A stretch of DNA of 64,000 nt. Source: Palsa-1150 sp964531095 (GTDB lineage: Bacteria; Myxococcota_A; Polyangia; Polyangiales; Polyangiaceae). A model generated the notes under the pieces. It was not told the origin of the DNA. It made no database searches and was given only the letters and a program-made list of their open reading frames with translations. Made by a program: the position numbers and the translations under genes. The DNA is taken from positions 36,366 through 100,365 of the forward strand of contig CAZHED010000017.1 in the NCBI GenBank assembly GCA_964531095.1, read 5' to 3'. Positions 33,863-42,858 of the stretch are shown piece by piece (positions within the stretch are counted from its first letter, which is position 1; the number at the start of each line of letters is the position of its first letter).

Positions 33863-36478
33863 TCACATCTCCACGCGCAGGCCGAGGCTCGGCAAGATCG
33901 GTAGGTCGCTCGCATAACTCGTCTGCGTGAAATTGTAGTTGTAACTGATGCCGGCGACGTTTCCGTTGTTGAAGACGTTGAGCACGTCGAGATACGCCCC
34001 GATCTTGCCCCATCCGGTTACCCACGTTTTGTCGACACGCAGGTCGAGCGAGTTGAAGAGCGGCAGGCGCGAGTTGAAAGGCGGCTGCGACTGAAGAGCG
34101 AGGTACGTGCCGATGTTCTCGTCGTAATAGCCATACGTCTGGGGCGTGTACATGTACCCGCTCGTCAGACGGTAGCGTGCGCCGAATTCCCAGCCTTTGC
34201 CCAGTCGGTAGCTACCGAGCACCGTGAGGATATGCGTCTCGTCGTATTGAGAGAGGTGAAGGGGCATGCCCGGCGCGTCGCGGCGCTCGCTGCGCGAGAG
34301 CGTGTATGCGAGCCATCCGAAGAAGCGATCGTCGGGCTTGTAGCGGATCAGGGTCTCGGCGCCGTAGATGAGGCCGGTCCCCGTATTGCCGGCCCCCTGC
34401 GTCACCAGGTTGTCAAGCTGCTTGTAGAATCCCTCGAGCGACGCCTCGATGTGGCGGGTAAACTCGTGCTCGACCCCGACGTCGTAGTGGTAGGCGCGGT
34501 TGCTCGTCAGCCCCGGCGTTCCGAAGACCGCGTTGGTTTCTTGCGGCTGCGGCGGTTGGGTGAAGAGCCCGGCGCCAGCCTTGAGGGTCGTCCGCGGCGC
34601 GCGCGTGACGTCTTGCCGCACGACCAAGCGCGGCGCCAGGTCCCACGACTTGGTGGCCTTCGTGTAGTCGAGCCGCACGCCCGGAACGATCCGCGTGCCG
34701 GCCCACGGCGTCGCTTCCCATTCCGTGTAGAACGCGGGCTGGTAGATGGAGTCCGAGGAGTGCGTGTACAGCGGCGGCCGCGTGCTGAACGGACCGGGCG
34801 GCGGTTCTCCCGGCTTCGGCAGCGGGGGGGCCTGTACGGTGATCGTGTACGGCTCGTAGAGCATGTCCAGGCCGACGTTCATCGTCAGCCGCTTCTCGAG
34901 CTTCTGGGCGAGCTCCACGCGGGAGGTGATCGGCCAATCGGTGACGTTGAACACGAGGTTCGCGAAGTTGAACTCGAAATAGTCCTCGCCGGCCGCGGCG
35001 ACCACGCGCAGCTCGGTGTCGTCGCTGAACCGATTGCGGTAGAGCGCCTGCGCGCGCCAGAAGCCGGTATGGAAACCGAGCCCGCCGGTGAGAGTCGGGT
35101 TGCCCGACGGCGCGCTGTTGAGCAGGATCGCCAGCCGGTCGTCGGACCCGAAGAACGCGAAGCGGATGTTCGATCGCTTGCCGAGGTCGCGCTGCAGGAG
35201 GGCCTGGTAGTCGTAGTACACGGGTGCGACGCTCACGCCGGCACCCGCAGCCTTGAGCACTGGACCGAGCCACAGGTCGAACCACGAGCGGCGGCCCGCG
35301 ACCGCGAAGCTCCACCCGGTATCGAAGAGCGGGCCGCTGGCGAAGACGCGCGTGTCGATGAGATCGGCCTGCGCGAAGCCGTGCACGGCGTCTTTCTTCG
35401 GATCGGTCAACCCCACGTCGACGATCCCGCCCATCGCCCGCCCGTATTGCGAGCTGAAGTTGCCGGGATAAAAGTCGATCCGGTCCAGCATCTCGGTGGG
35501 GACGACCGACGACAGCCCACCGAAGTGGTAGACGAGCGGAACCGGCGTACCGTCCACGAAGTATTGGGTGTCTTGCGGCGCCGAGCCGCGCACGATGAGC
35601 AGCCCCGCTCCCCCTGGCGGGCGCCCCACACCGGGCAGGTTTTGCAGCGAGCGCAGCGCGTCACCGTTGGTGCCCGGGATACGGCTGATTTCGCGCTGCT
35701 CGAGGGTACGCTTCGTGACTTCGCGGGGCGGCCTCTCTCCGCGGACCTCCACTTCCTCGACCACCTCCGAGCCGCCGGGGGAGGCGTTGGGCGAGGCAGC
35801 CGCCGCCGGCTCGACCGCCGCGAGGGGCGCGAGGCGGTCGGTGGCCGCGGCCTCCTGGCCGGGGTTGAGCGTCTCGTCGGCCTCGTGCGAAGCCATCGCT
35901 GGCGCGCTCACCGTGACGTGATACGTGTCCGCCGGCAGCCCCTCGATGCGCCATGTGCCGTCGAAGCCCGTGGTGACGGTGCGCTCGTGGCCCAACGGAT
36001 CGCGCACGACGACCGTCGCTCCAGTGATGGGCCGCTCGCGCGCAAAAGTGACCACGCGCCCGGAGAGAACCGCTGGGGGGGGCGTGAAACGGTAGACGAA
36101 CCGCGTTCTCGCCGCGACGGGCTTGCCGTCCCGCGTCGCCGGGTCGAAAACGAGTTTTTGCGCGGCCGCGAGCGCAACCTCGTCGAAGCCATGGCCGGCG
36201 GGCTTGTCGACGACGGCGCTGGTGACAATGCCGTTGGCGTCGATCGTGAGCAGCAGGAGCACGTCGACGGTGTCGTAGAACCCCTCGGAGAGCGCCTGCT
36301 GGGGGTATCGGGCTCCATCGTTTGCCTTCACGACGGGCGGCACGACCACCGGCAGTCTGGGTGCGCCCGGCTCTCGATCGTCGGGGGCCTGGCCCCACGC
36401 CGGCTGGGCCACGAGCGTCGCGAGAGCCACGAGCCACGAGGCGAAGAGGCGGGCGTTGTGTAGGCGCGGCTTCGACAT
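33863..36478 (-). CDS. TonB-dependent receptor with N-terminal TonB-C-like and carboxypeptidase-regulatory domains
   Basis: 871 residues. Order: signal peptide (ends AQPAWGQA); TonB C-terminal-like domain (about 43-131: RYPQQALSEGFYDTVDVLLL, VDKPAGHGFDEVALAAAQKL); carboxypeptidase-regulatory-like beta domain (about 137-200); plug (about 255-380: TNGDALRSLQNLPGVGRPPG, LIVRGSAPQDTQYFVDGTPV); then a 22-strand-type barrel. Such receptors import siderophores, vitamins or glycans using the proton gradient through TonB. A TonB-like domain on the receptor itself is unusual outside Myxococcota. Substrate unknown. A lipoprotein gene follows immediately. Confidence 0.92.
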   Translation of the reverse strand: MSKPRLHNARLFASWLVALATLVAQPAWGQAPDDREPGAPRLPVVVPPVVKANDGARYPQQALSEGFYDTVDVLLLLTIDANGIVTSAVVDKPAGHGFDEVALAAAQKLVFDPATRDGKPVAARTRFVYRFTPPPAVLSGRVVTFARERPITGATVVVRDPLGHERTVTTGFDGTWRIEGLPADTYHVTVSAPAMASHEADETLNPGQEAAATDRLAPLAAVEPAAAASPNASPGGSEVVEEVEVRGERPPREVTKRTLEQREISRIPGTNGDALRSLQNLPGVGRPPGGAGLLIVRGSAPQDTQYFVDGTPVPLVYHFGGLSSVVPTEMLDRIDFYPGNFSSQYGRAMGGIVDVGLTDPKKDAVHGFAQADLIDTRVFASGPLFDTGWSFAVAGRRSWFDLWLGPVLKAAGAGVSVAPVYYDYQALLQRDLGKRSNIRFAFFGSDDRLAILLNSAPSGNPTLTGGLGFHTGFWRAQALYRNRFSDDTELRVVAAAGEDYFEFNFANLVFNVTDWPITSRVELAQKLEKRLTMNVGLDMLYEPYTITVQAPPLPKPGEPPPGPFSTRPPLYTHSSDSIYQPAFYTEWEATPWAGTRIVPGVRLDYTKATKSWDLAPRLVVRQDVTRAPRTTLKAGAGLFTQPPQPQETNAVFGTPGLTSNRAYHYDVGVEHEFTRHIEASLEGFYKQLDNLVTQGAGNTGTGLIYGAETLIRYKPDDRFFGWLAYTLSRSERRDAPGMPLHLSQYDETHILTVLGSYRLGKGWEFGARYRLTSGYMYTPQTYGYYDENIGTYLALQSQPPFNSRLPLFNSLDLRVDKTWVTGWGKIGAYLDVLNVFNNGNVAGISYNYNFTQTSYASDLPILPSLGLRVEM

Positions 36479-36853
36479 CGCGCGGGCCCACCTGACTTAG
36501 TCGACGTTCGTTTTTCACTCAACTCTCGACGTCGCTGGCAACCAAGCGGGAGTCGGAGCACTGACGCTGGTCGCCGCGCCGGGGCAACCGTCGCTGTCCG
36601 AGTGGACTTGGAGTGACGCGGCGAAACCGGCAGCTTGCATCGACCTGTCGGGCCGGAGAGCTGGAACTCGCGGGCGACCGGCGGGCCTGGCGGGTCGTCG
36701 TCGGCCGGCAGGCACCATGATCTCGACAAGACCACGCTGCGCGCGAGGTGAGGCGTGCGCTATGGCGGCGTGAAGGGGCCTCGGCGTTGACGCTGCGCAA
36801 CCCTCGGTGATACCAATGGTTTTTGTCGCGGGGGCGCCCCGACGGAGGCGAGC
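36479..36853. other. Intergenic region, the only gap over 300 bases
   Basis: A 375-base gap between the divergent TonB-dependent receptor and the HU/IHF gene. No convincing coding frame, tRNA or repeat is seen; short open frames inside it have no ribosome sites. It must hold promoters for both flanking genes; one candidate is at 36787-36814. Confidence 0.6.
36787..36814 (+). promoter_or_regulatory. Candidate sigma-70 promoter of the HU/IHF-tyrS operon
   Basis: TTGACG (36787-36792), a 16-base spacer, then GATACC (36809-36814), or TACCAA two bases later. The -35 is a good match, the -10 weak. The HU/IHF start at 36854 is about 40 bases downstream. Confidence 0.35.
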
Positions 36854-37171
<318 letters not shown>

Positions 37172-38419
37172 GTGGTGATCCCCGCGGCAGAGCAGCTCGC
37201 GCTACTGGAGCGCGGAATCGTCGACTTGCACGTGCGCACTGAGCTGGAAGAGCGTCTGGCGGGTTCGCATCGAACCGGCCGTCCGTTGCGCGTGAAGGCC
37301 GGCTTTGACCCCACGCGACCGGACTTGCACCTGGGCCACACGGTCTTGCTCCAGAAGATGCGGACTTTCCAGGACTTGGGGCACACGGCCATCTTCCTCG
37401 TCGGCGACTTCACGGCCATGGTCGGCGACCCGACGGGGCAGAACGACAGCCGCCCGCGCTTGACGCGCGATGAGGTGGAGCGCGCGGCCGAGACGTATCT
37501 CGCCCAAGCATGCAAAGTGCTGGACGCGTCTAGGCTGGAGATCCGCCGCAACGGGGAGTGGCTCGACCAAATGGGTCTCGCCACGTCGATCGAGCTCATG
37601 GCCAAAGCAACCGTCTCGCGGATGCTCGAGCGCAAAGACTTCCGCCAGCGATTCGAGGAAGGCCGGCCCATCCATCAGCACGAGTTTCTGTACCCCCTGC
37701 TCCAGGGGTACGACTCGGTCGTGCTGGAATGCGACGTCGAGCTCGGGGGCACCGATCAGCTCTTCAATCTCTTGGTCGGCCGCGACCTCATGGGCAAGTA
37801 CGGCAAGCGTCCGCAGGTCGTGATGACCACACCGATCCTCGAGGGAACCGACGCGCGAGTCGAGAATGGTGTCGTCGTCGGCAGGAAAATGAGCAAGAGC
37901 GCCGACAATTACATCGGGATCCAGGAAGCGCCCAACGCGATGTTCCGCAAGGCGATGCAGATCGACGACGGGGTGATCTTTCGCTTTTTCGAGCTTCTCT
38001 CGAGCCGCTCGAACGAAGAGTTGGCGGCGCTGAAGCGCGACCGGGCGGCGGGGCGCAACCCGATGGAGATCAAAGCCATGTTCGCGCGCGAAATCATCGG
38101 GCGTTTTCACGGCGCCGAGGCGGCGGCGAGCGCGGCGAGCGAGTTCGAGCGCGTCTACGGAAAAGACGCGGTCCCAGAGCACGTGGAGCGCGTGGTGGTG
38201 GACCCGAAGGGCGGGGTTGCGGAGCTCGCGTGGGCGCTCAAACAAGCGAACCTTGCGACGTCCAGCAGCGAGGCACGTCGTTTGGTCGAACAGGGGGGTG
38301 TCGAGGTGAACGGGGCGCGGGTCACGAATCCGAAAGCGCGCCTCGATCCGGGCACCGAGCACCTGGTGCGCGTGGGCTCGAAGAACCGCCGCTTCGCCCT
38401 CATCCGCGTCGCCGGATGA
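37172..38419 (+). CDS. tyrS: Tyrosyl-tRNA synthetase
   Basis: 415 residues. Class I motifs: HLGH in RPDLHLGHTVL and KMSKS in GRKMSKSADNYIGI. YDSVVLECDVELGGTDQLFN binds tyrosine and tRNA. The S4 RNA-binding domain lies at the C-terminus (ATSSSEARRLVEQGGVEVNG). It is of the TyrRZ branch (about 400-420 residues), charging tRNA-Tyr in the cytoplasm. The GTG start directly follows the HU/IHF stop. Confidence 0.96.
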   Translation: MVIPAAEQLALLERGIVDLHVRTELEERLAGSHRTGRPLRVKAGFDPTRPDLHLGHTVLLQKMRTFQDLGHTAIFLVGDFTAMVGDPTGQNDSRPRLTRDEVERAAETYLAQACKVLDASRLEIRRNGEWLDQMGLATSIELMAKATVSRMLERKDFRQRFEEGRPIHQHEFLYPLLQGYDSVVLECDVELGGTDQLFNLLVGRDLMGKYGKRPQVVMTTPILEGTDARVENGVVVGRKMSKSADNYIGIQEAPNAMFRKAMQIDDGVIFRFFELLSSRSNEELAALKRDRAAGRNPMEIKAMFAREIIGRFHGAEAAASAASEFERVYGKDAVPEHVERVVVDPKGGVAELAWALKQANLATSSSEARRLVEQGGVEVNGARVTNPKARLDPGTEHLVRVGSKNRRFALIRVAG

Positions 38420-38430
38420 AAGAATGAGAG

Positions 38431-39486
38431 ATGGGACGGGGAGGCGCGGAGGCGGGGAGTCATGGAGGGCTTTCGCGCAGGAATGCATTGGCGTTGCTCG
38501 GCGCGCTCGCGGCCAGCGCGTGCGGCAAGGCACGCGGCGGCGGGGCGGCGGGCGAGAGTCGGCTTGGTCAGAAGGCCGGCGCTGGCGAGACGCTCCAGCT
38601 CGACCGGGTGATCGACCTGGTGCCCGCCGCGGGGCTCACCTGGCTGATTGAGATGGCGCCGCGCGATCTGCTCGCGGGCCCGGTGTTCGGGCCCGCGGTC
38701 GCGCAGATCGTCCCCGAGTCCCGCTTCAATCGGTTTGCGCAGCGTCACGGCGGGCTCGACCCGCGTGGCGCCGAGCAGATCGTCTTTGCGGGGTACGCAA
38801 AGACGACGCTTCTGGTTGCGCGCGTACCGTTCGACCCAGGTCGCGTCGACGCCGCGTTCGTCGCTCTCGGAGAAGCGGAGGAAGGTCGCTCGGTTGAGCG
38901 CGCGGTGACGCGCATGTGGCGGACCATGCCGGGCGGGCACGAGCAAATAGCTTTGCTCGCGGGGCAGGGGCTGGTCGTCGAAAGGGGACAGCTCGGTCCG
39001 CTGAGGGCAGCGATCTACTTCGCGGAAGGCCGGCTCCGGCGATCACTCCCGGCGCTGAAGGCCGAGCCACTGGCATCGGCATCGACGCTCGCGGGCGAAG
39101 CCCCGCTCCGGGCATTTGCCCCGGGACCCTTCGACGGAGAATGGGCGAGCGGGCTCGCAGGACTCCTGCGGGCGACGACGGCCGTCGCGATCACCCTCCG
39201 CCCGGCCGCGAATGCGGCTGTCGCGGCGGTCGCCGCGCGCCTTCTGCTGATGGGCGCCTGGGGCGAGGACGCCCCCGCGGCAGCCGATCGGCTGCGATCG
39301 GCGTTCGGCGTTCTCACCGGTGATCCCCTGGGACGCCTCATGGGCCTCGACCATCCGCTTGACGGCCCGACTGTGACTGCCGACGCGAACGTCCTGCGCC
39401 TGGAGGCGACGTTTGGCGCGCTCGCGGCAGCCCGCGGACTTCACACCATCGTGGACGCGAACGTAGCCGAGATCATGGCCTACTGA
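38431..39486 (+). CDS. Tat-type lipoprotein, unknown function
   Basis: 351 residues. The N-terminus has a twin-arginine-like motif and lipobox together (LSRRNALALLGALAASACGK, Cys31), so it may be exported folded by Tat and then lipidated. The body is Ala/Leu/Arg-rich with no recognised domain; it includes IDLVPAAGLTWLIEMAPRDL and VADANV-like strands near the end, and may resemble proteins that average over repeated helical hairpins. It follows tyrS by 11 bases. Its 3' end overlaps the convergent citrate-synthase-like gene by 7 bases. Confidence 0.75.
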   Translation: MGRGGAEAGSHGGLSRRNALALLGALAASACGKARGGGAAGESRLGQKAGAGETLQLDRVIDLVPAAGLTWLIEMAPRDLLAGPVFGPAVAQIVPESRFNRFAQRHGGLDPRGAEQIVFAGYAKTTLLVARVPFDPGRVDAAFVALGEAEEGRSVERAVTRMWRTMPGGHEQIALLAGQGLVVERGQLGPLRAAIYFAEGRLRRSLPALKAEPLASASTLAGEAPLRAFAPGPFDGEWASGLAGLLRATTAVAITLRPAANAAVAAVAARLLLMGAWGEDAPAAADRLRSAFGVLTGDPLGRLMGLDHPLDGPTVTADANVLRLEATFGALAAARGLHTIVDANVAEIMAY

Positions 39487-40265
39487 CCAGAGGCCCTGGG
39501 GGTGACCCGTGGGGCCGGGCCGATATAGTCGACGCACTCGTCGGGCAACCGTTGCATCAGCGGCTCGCGTTGTTGGGCGGCTTCGAAGGCGTTGGCGGCG
39601 AAGACATTCGCGTTCAAGAAAGTCGCCACCGCCGAGGCTTGAAGCGGCGCATAGCCGAGGTCGAGAAGGACGGCGGAGACACCGATGGCGGCGTTCGGAG
39701 CTGCCTGCCACTTTTGCATCATTCCCGCGGATAGGGCCTCTTGGAGCGTCCAGAAAAGCAGCCCCTGCCGGCCCATCTTCACGACCTGCACGCGAAGCGC
39801 CTCCATGCGTTCGTCTCGCTCGCGAAAGGGCACTCCATATCCGACCATCCGCGGGCGTCGCTCCACGCGTTCGCGGACGGCCCCCTGAACCGCGTCTGGG
39901 TCTTCGATGCGCCCTGCGACGAGATCGCGCAAGGCCACGAGCTCGTCGGCGGCCGCGCCGGCGGTCCAAGGACCGATGCTATGGCCGTCCATCGCCAGTT
40001 GGCCAGCGCCGAAGCCTGCGAGGGTGCTACCGAACGACGAGACCAGCCGCGTGAGCTTGAGCGGCCAGATGCGCGGGTCCGCCGAAGTCAGAACGACGGC
40101 GATCACATCCAGCACCGCGCGCTCTTCATCGGAGGGTCGCCGCCCGGTTGCAGCCATGGCCATGAGGCCGGTCGACGTCTCGCCGCCGAGCAAGTCCGCG
40201 ATCGTGCGATGCCCGAAATAGAGATTGTCCCCGACGACGTGCCGGGCTACCCGCGTACGGATCAT
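39480..40265 (-). CDS. Citrate-synthase-fold protein lacking catalytic residues (distal gene of kinase-TPP operon)
   Basis: 261 residues from the ATG at 40265, which overlaps the upstream stop. The citrate synthase large-domain core and C-terminus are recognisable: ADPRIWPLKLTRLVSSFGST, GPWTAGAA (98-105, where the enzyme has GPLHGGAN), VGYGVPFRERDER (141-153, enzyme GFGHRVYKxxDPR), PNAAIGVSAVLL (190-201, enzyme PNVDFYSGVLL) and a final DECVDYIGP. The three catalytic positions His274, His320 and Asp375 (pig/E. coli type numbering) read Thr101, Val145 and Ala193. It is shorter than real citrate synthases (370-430). It is probably a pseudoenzyme or a different acyl-CoA-binding protein; its role with its coupled partners is unknown. 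Confidence 0.72.
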   Translation of the reverse strand: MIRTRVARHVVGDNLYFGHRTIADLLGGETSTGLMAMAATGRRPSDEERAVLDVIAVVLTSADPRIWPLKLTRLVSSFGSTLAGFGAGQLAMDGHSIGPWTAGAAADELVALRDLVAGRIEDPDAVQGAVRERVERRPRMVGYGVPFRERDERMEALRVQVVKMGRQGLLFWTLQEALSAGMMQKWQAAPNAAIGVSAVLLDLGYAPLQASAVATFLNANVFAANAFEAAQQREPLMQRLPDECVDYIGPAPRVTPRASGQ

Positions 40266-40969
40266 GGTTCGTCGTCCACGTACGCGACGGGCGGCAGGAG
40301 CGTAGGGTACTTCCGAAAGCTGCGGGCCGGCGTGGCAAGCGCCTCGGCGACGGCCACCGGAAGCTTGGCAACGACGAGCGCGCACTCGATTTGCTTTGCG
40401 GTCCTCAGTCCGCATGCGTGGAGGGCGGCGAGGAGCGCCGCGGGGCGGCTCACATCGTGAGCCAGCGCGGGGACCTCCACCTTACCTTCCAAGGCCGACC
40501 GCAGTCGCGCGACCGACGCGCGCTCGGCGTCGGAGGTTGCCCGGTGCTCCGCGGGCACGCCGGCGATGACGCCCGATAGCGCCTCGATCCATGCGCCGTG
40601 CTCAGCGAGAAGTACCCGCGCCTGCTCGGCGAGCGCGACTGCCGCTGTCCCCAGGATTGAGCTCGTCGTGCCGGAGCACATCCGCGCGATGGCCGCGGCG
40701 TGCGTCGGCGCTTCGTTGATCGGGGCCGGGGAGGCGAATTGAAGGGCAACCTCGAAGGCGCGACCCTGTTCGGGCCTCGGAAGATCGCCGGTCAGAGCGA
40801 GCAGTACGGTTTCTGCGAATGAGTAGTGCCGCGCCAGATCGGCCTCGACGTCATAGCCATGGATGGCGGGGCGCACGCCCGGCGTGACGACGCGCGCGGT
40901 GAGCTTTTCGGGCCAGGGGGCGTCGTCAAGCGGGCTTCTGCGGTGGGACGACTGGTCGACAGCGCTCAC
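40262..40969 (-). CDS. Second citrate-synthase-like small protein
   Basis: 235 residues. The N-terminal part matches the small start domain of citrate synthases (IHGYDVEADLARHYSFAETV near 36-55, then LLALTGDLP; the enzyme has RGYxIExLA..SFEEVxYLLLxGxLP). A middle stretch (INEAPTHAAAIARMCSGTTS) aligns with the HADHE-NASTFAARV region, and the C-terminus ends with SFRKYPTLLPPVAYVDD, like the last citrate synthase strand. Active-site histidines are not evident. It overlaps both neighbours by four bases. Perhaps a heteromeric partner of the next protein. The family assignment is tentative. Confidence 0.65.
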   Translation of the reverse strand: MSAVDQSSHRRSPLDDAPWPEKLTARVVTPGVRPAIHGYDVEADLARHYSFAETVLLALTGDLPRPEQGRAFEVALQFASPAPINEAPTHAAAIARMCSGTTSSILGTAAVALAEQARVLLAEHGAWIEALSGVIAGVPAEHRATSDAERASVARLRSALEGKVEVPALAHDVSRPAALLAALHACGLRTAKQIECALVVAKLPVAVAEALATPARSFRKYPTLLPPVAYVDDEP

Positions 40970-42858
40970 GGCTCGATGAATCCCGCGAGCGCCTTCACGC
41001 GCTCGCCGAGCGGCGGCATGATTGCCGGATCGACGCGGACCTCGATCAGGCCGGGCGATTGCAGGCGAAGCAACTCGCGAACGGCATCCTGCATTTGGCC
41101 CGGGCGATCGACCACCCGCGCGTGCAGTCCCATGGCACGCGCCAGCGCTGCCACCTCGAGAGGGCGCTTGTACACGACCGAATGGAGCGGCGTCCCGCGG
41201 CCGAGAATCTTACTCCCGTGCCAGGTAATGCCGTGCATATTGTTGCTCTCGACGATCCAGATGACCGGCACGTTTTGCTCGGCCGCAGTGATCAGCTCCA
41301 TCCCGTTCATGGCGAAGCAGCCGTCGCCGACGAGAGCAAAGACGGGGCGGCCCGGCATCGCAAGCGCGGCTCCAATCGGAGCCACCGTACCATGTCCCAT
41401 CGAACCGAAACCGAGGTTGATGAAGAAGCGCTGCCCATGCCCTATGCACAAGTGGTGCATGTTGAAGAGCATGTGTGCCCCAATGTCCGAAAAAACGACG
41501 GCGTCTTCGGGAAGCACCTCCTCGAGGTCGACACGCCAGCGCTGCGGCGTCATCGGCACGCTCGCGCTCGTGCGAGCGCCTGGTTCATCGTACCGCTCGT
41601 GCCCTCGCGGCAGCTCGGGATGCGTTCTCCAGCGTGAGGCGGAAGGCACGCCGTCGCGAATACGCCGATGGATGTGGTAGGCGAGCTCGACGAGGATCGC
41701 CTGCGCGTCGCCCACCAGGGGTATGTCGACAGGGTAGTTCCGGCCGATTCGGTCGGCGTCGATGTCCAGCTGAATCAGAGCGCGGCTGGGTAGCAGGCGA
41801 GGGGTCCAGTTGAACGTGCTCGTCTCGCCAAGCGACGTGCCGACCGTAAAGAGAATATCGACCTCGTCACCCAGTATTATCTCGCGCGCATCGCGGTGCC
41901 CTGCATTTCCGAAAATGCCCAGAGAGAGCGGGTCATCCTCGGGGAAGACGCCTTTCGCGCGCGGACTCGTCGCGACACGTGCATGCAGGAGCTCTGCAAG
42001 GACGCGCAAGTGCTCTTCCGCGCGCGCCGCAGCGACGCCGGAGCCCACGAGCAGTACCGGGTGATGCGCGCCGAGCAACGCGTCAGCCGCGCGCTGAACC
42101 GCGAGGCGATCGAAGGCACGCGTCTCAGGACGATACGTGCACGGGTCGAACCAGTCCTCCTCGGCGCCGCGCTCCCAGAGATCGACGGGAACGTTGAGAT
42201 GTACCGGTCCGCGCCGGCCCGTCAGCGCGAGGCGCAAGGCGCGTCGCAGGTGGTGCGAAAGTGTTTCGGCGCCGGTCACCATCGCCGAGTACTTTGTGAT
42301 GGGGCGGAACATCTCGACAATGTCGATGTCCTCTCGGGCCGTTTCCTGTGCAGCCCCCTTTCCGAGCGCATGCGACGCAGCTTGGCCGGTGACCACGAGC
42401 ATCGGCACGCCGTCTGCGAACGCGCAGGCGACCCCCGTCACCAGGTTCGTCGCTCCCGGACCGGACGTACCGGCGCAAACCGCCAGCTTGCCCGTCGATC
42501 GAGCGAAGCCGTCGGCCATGAACGCGGCTCCCTCCTCGTGCTTGGTCACGATCAACGTCAGCGACGAACAGGTCTCGATCGCCGACATCAACGGGTACAG
42601 CAGTCCACCAGGGATCCCGAACACGTGGGTTGTCCCTTCGGCTTCGAGGTAGCGGAGGAATACATCGACCATCCGCTTCGGAGCTGGCCCCGGCACAGCG
42701 AGCGGTCGACGCTCCGAGAGGGGCGCGATCTCCTCGGCCTCGGCCAGGCTTGACCTCGCGACCGCGCCCGACGGCGGGCGCACGATGGGCAAATAGGCAA
42801 CGTTCCCGCTCTCGGCGTCCGGGCGGGGCTCCTCAGGAACGCCCCCTATCCTACTCAT
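40966..42858 (-). CDS. Acetolactate-synthase-like TPP-dependent enzyme
   Basis: 630 residues. A 62-residue Pro/Ala-rich N-terminal extension precedes the three-domain TPP fold. Motifs: MVDVFLRYLEAEGTTHVFGI, HEEGAAFMADGFAR with the cofactor-activating Glu108, AGTSGPGATNLVTGVACAFA, a central FAD/nucleotide-like domain, and the TPP motif GDGCFAMNGMELITAAEQ (511-528) ending NN (539-540). Relatives include acetolactate synthase, glyoxylate carboligase, sulfoacetaldehyde acetyltransferase and oxalyl-CoA decarboxylase. No ilvN regulatory-subunit gene is next to it, and the coupled genes encode a histidine kinase and citrate-synthase-like proteins, so branched-chain amino-acid synthesis is unlikely. 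The reaction is unknown. Confidence 0.88.
   Translation of the reverse strand: MSRIGGVPEEPRPDAESGNVAYLPIVRPPSGAVARSSLAEAEEIAPLSERRPLAVPGPAPKRMVDVFLRYLEAEGTTHVFGIPGGLLYPLMSAIETCSSLTLIVTKHEEGAAFMADGFARSTGKLAVCAGTSGPGATNLVTGVACAFADGVPMLVVTGQAASHALGKGAAQETAREDIDIVEMFRPITKYSAMVTGAETLSHHLRRALRLALTGRRGPVHLNVPVDLWERGAEEDWFDPCTYRPETRAFDRLAVQRAADALLGAHHPVLLVGSGVAAARAEEHLRVLAELLHARVATSPRAKGVFPEDDPLSLGIFGNAGHRDAREIILGDEVDILFTVGTSLGETSTFNWTPRLLPSRALIQLDIDADRIGRNYPVDIPLVGDAQAILVELAYHIHRRIRDGVPSASRWRTHPELPRGHERYDEPGARTSASVPMTPQRWRVDLEEVLPEDAVVFSDIGAHMLFNMHHLCIGHGQRFFINLGFGSMGHGTVAPIGAALAMPGRPVFALVGDGCFAMNGMELITAAEQNVPVIWIVESNNMHGITWHGSKILGRGTPLHSVVYKRPLEVAALARAMGLHARVVDRPGQMQDAVRELLRLQSPGLIEVRVDPAIMPPLGERVKALAGFIEP

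Noticed and set aside
34232..36463. 743-codon plus-strand open frame opposite the TonB receptor
   Set aside because: It is antisense to a clear receptor with domain motifs. The product is low-complexity Arg/Glu sequence.
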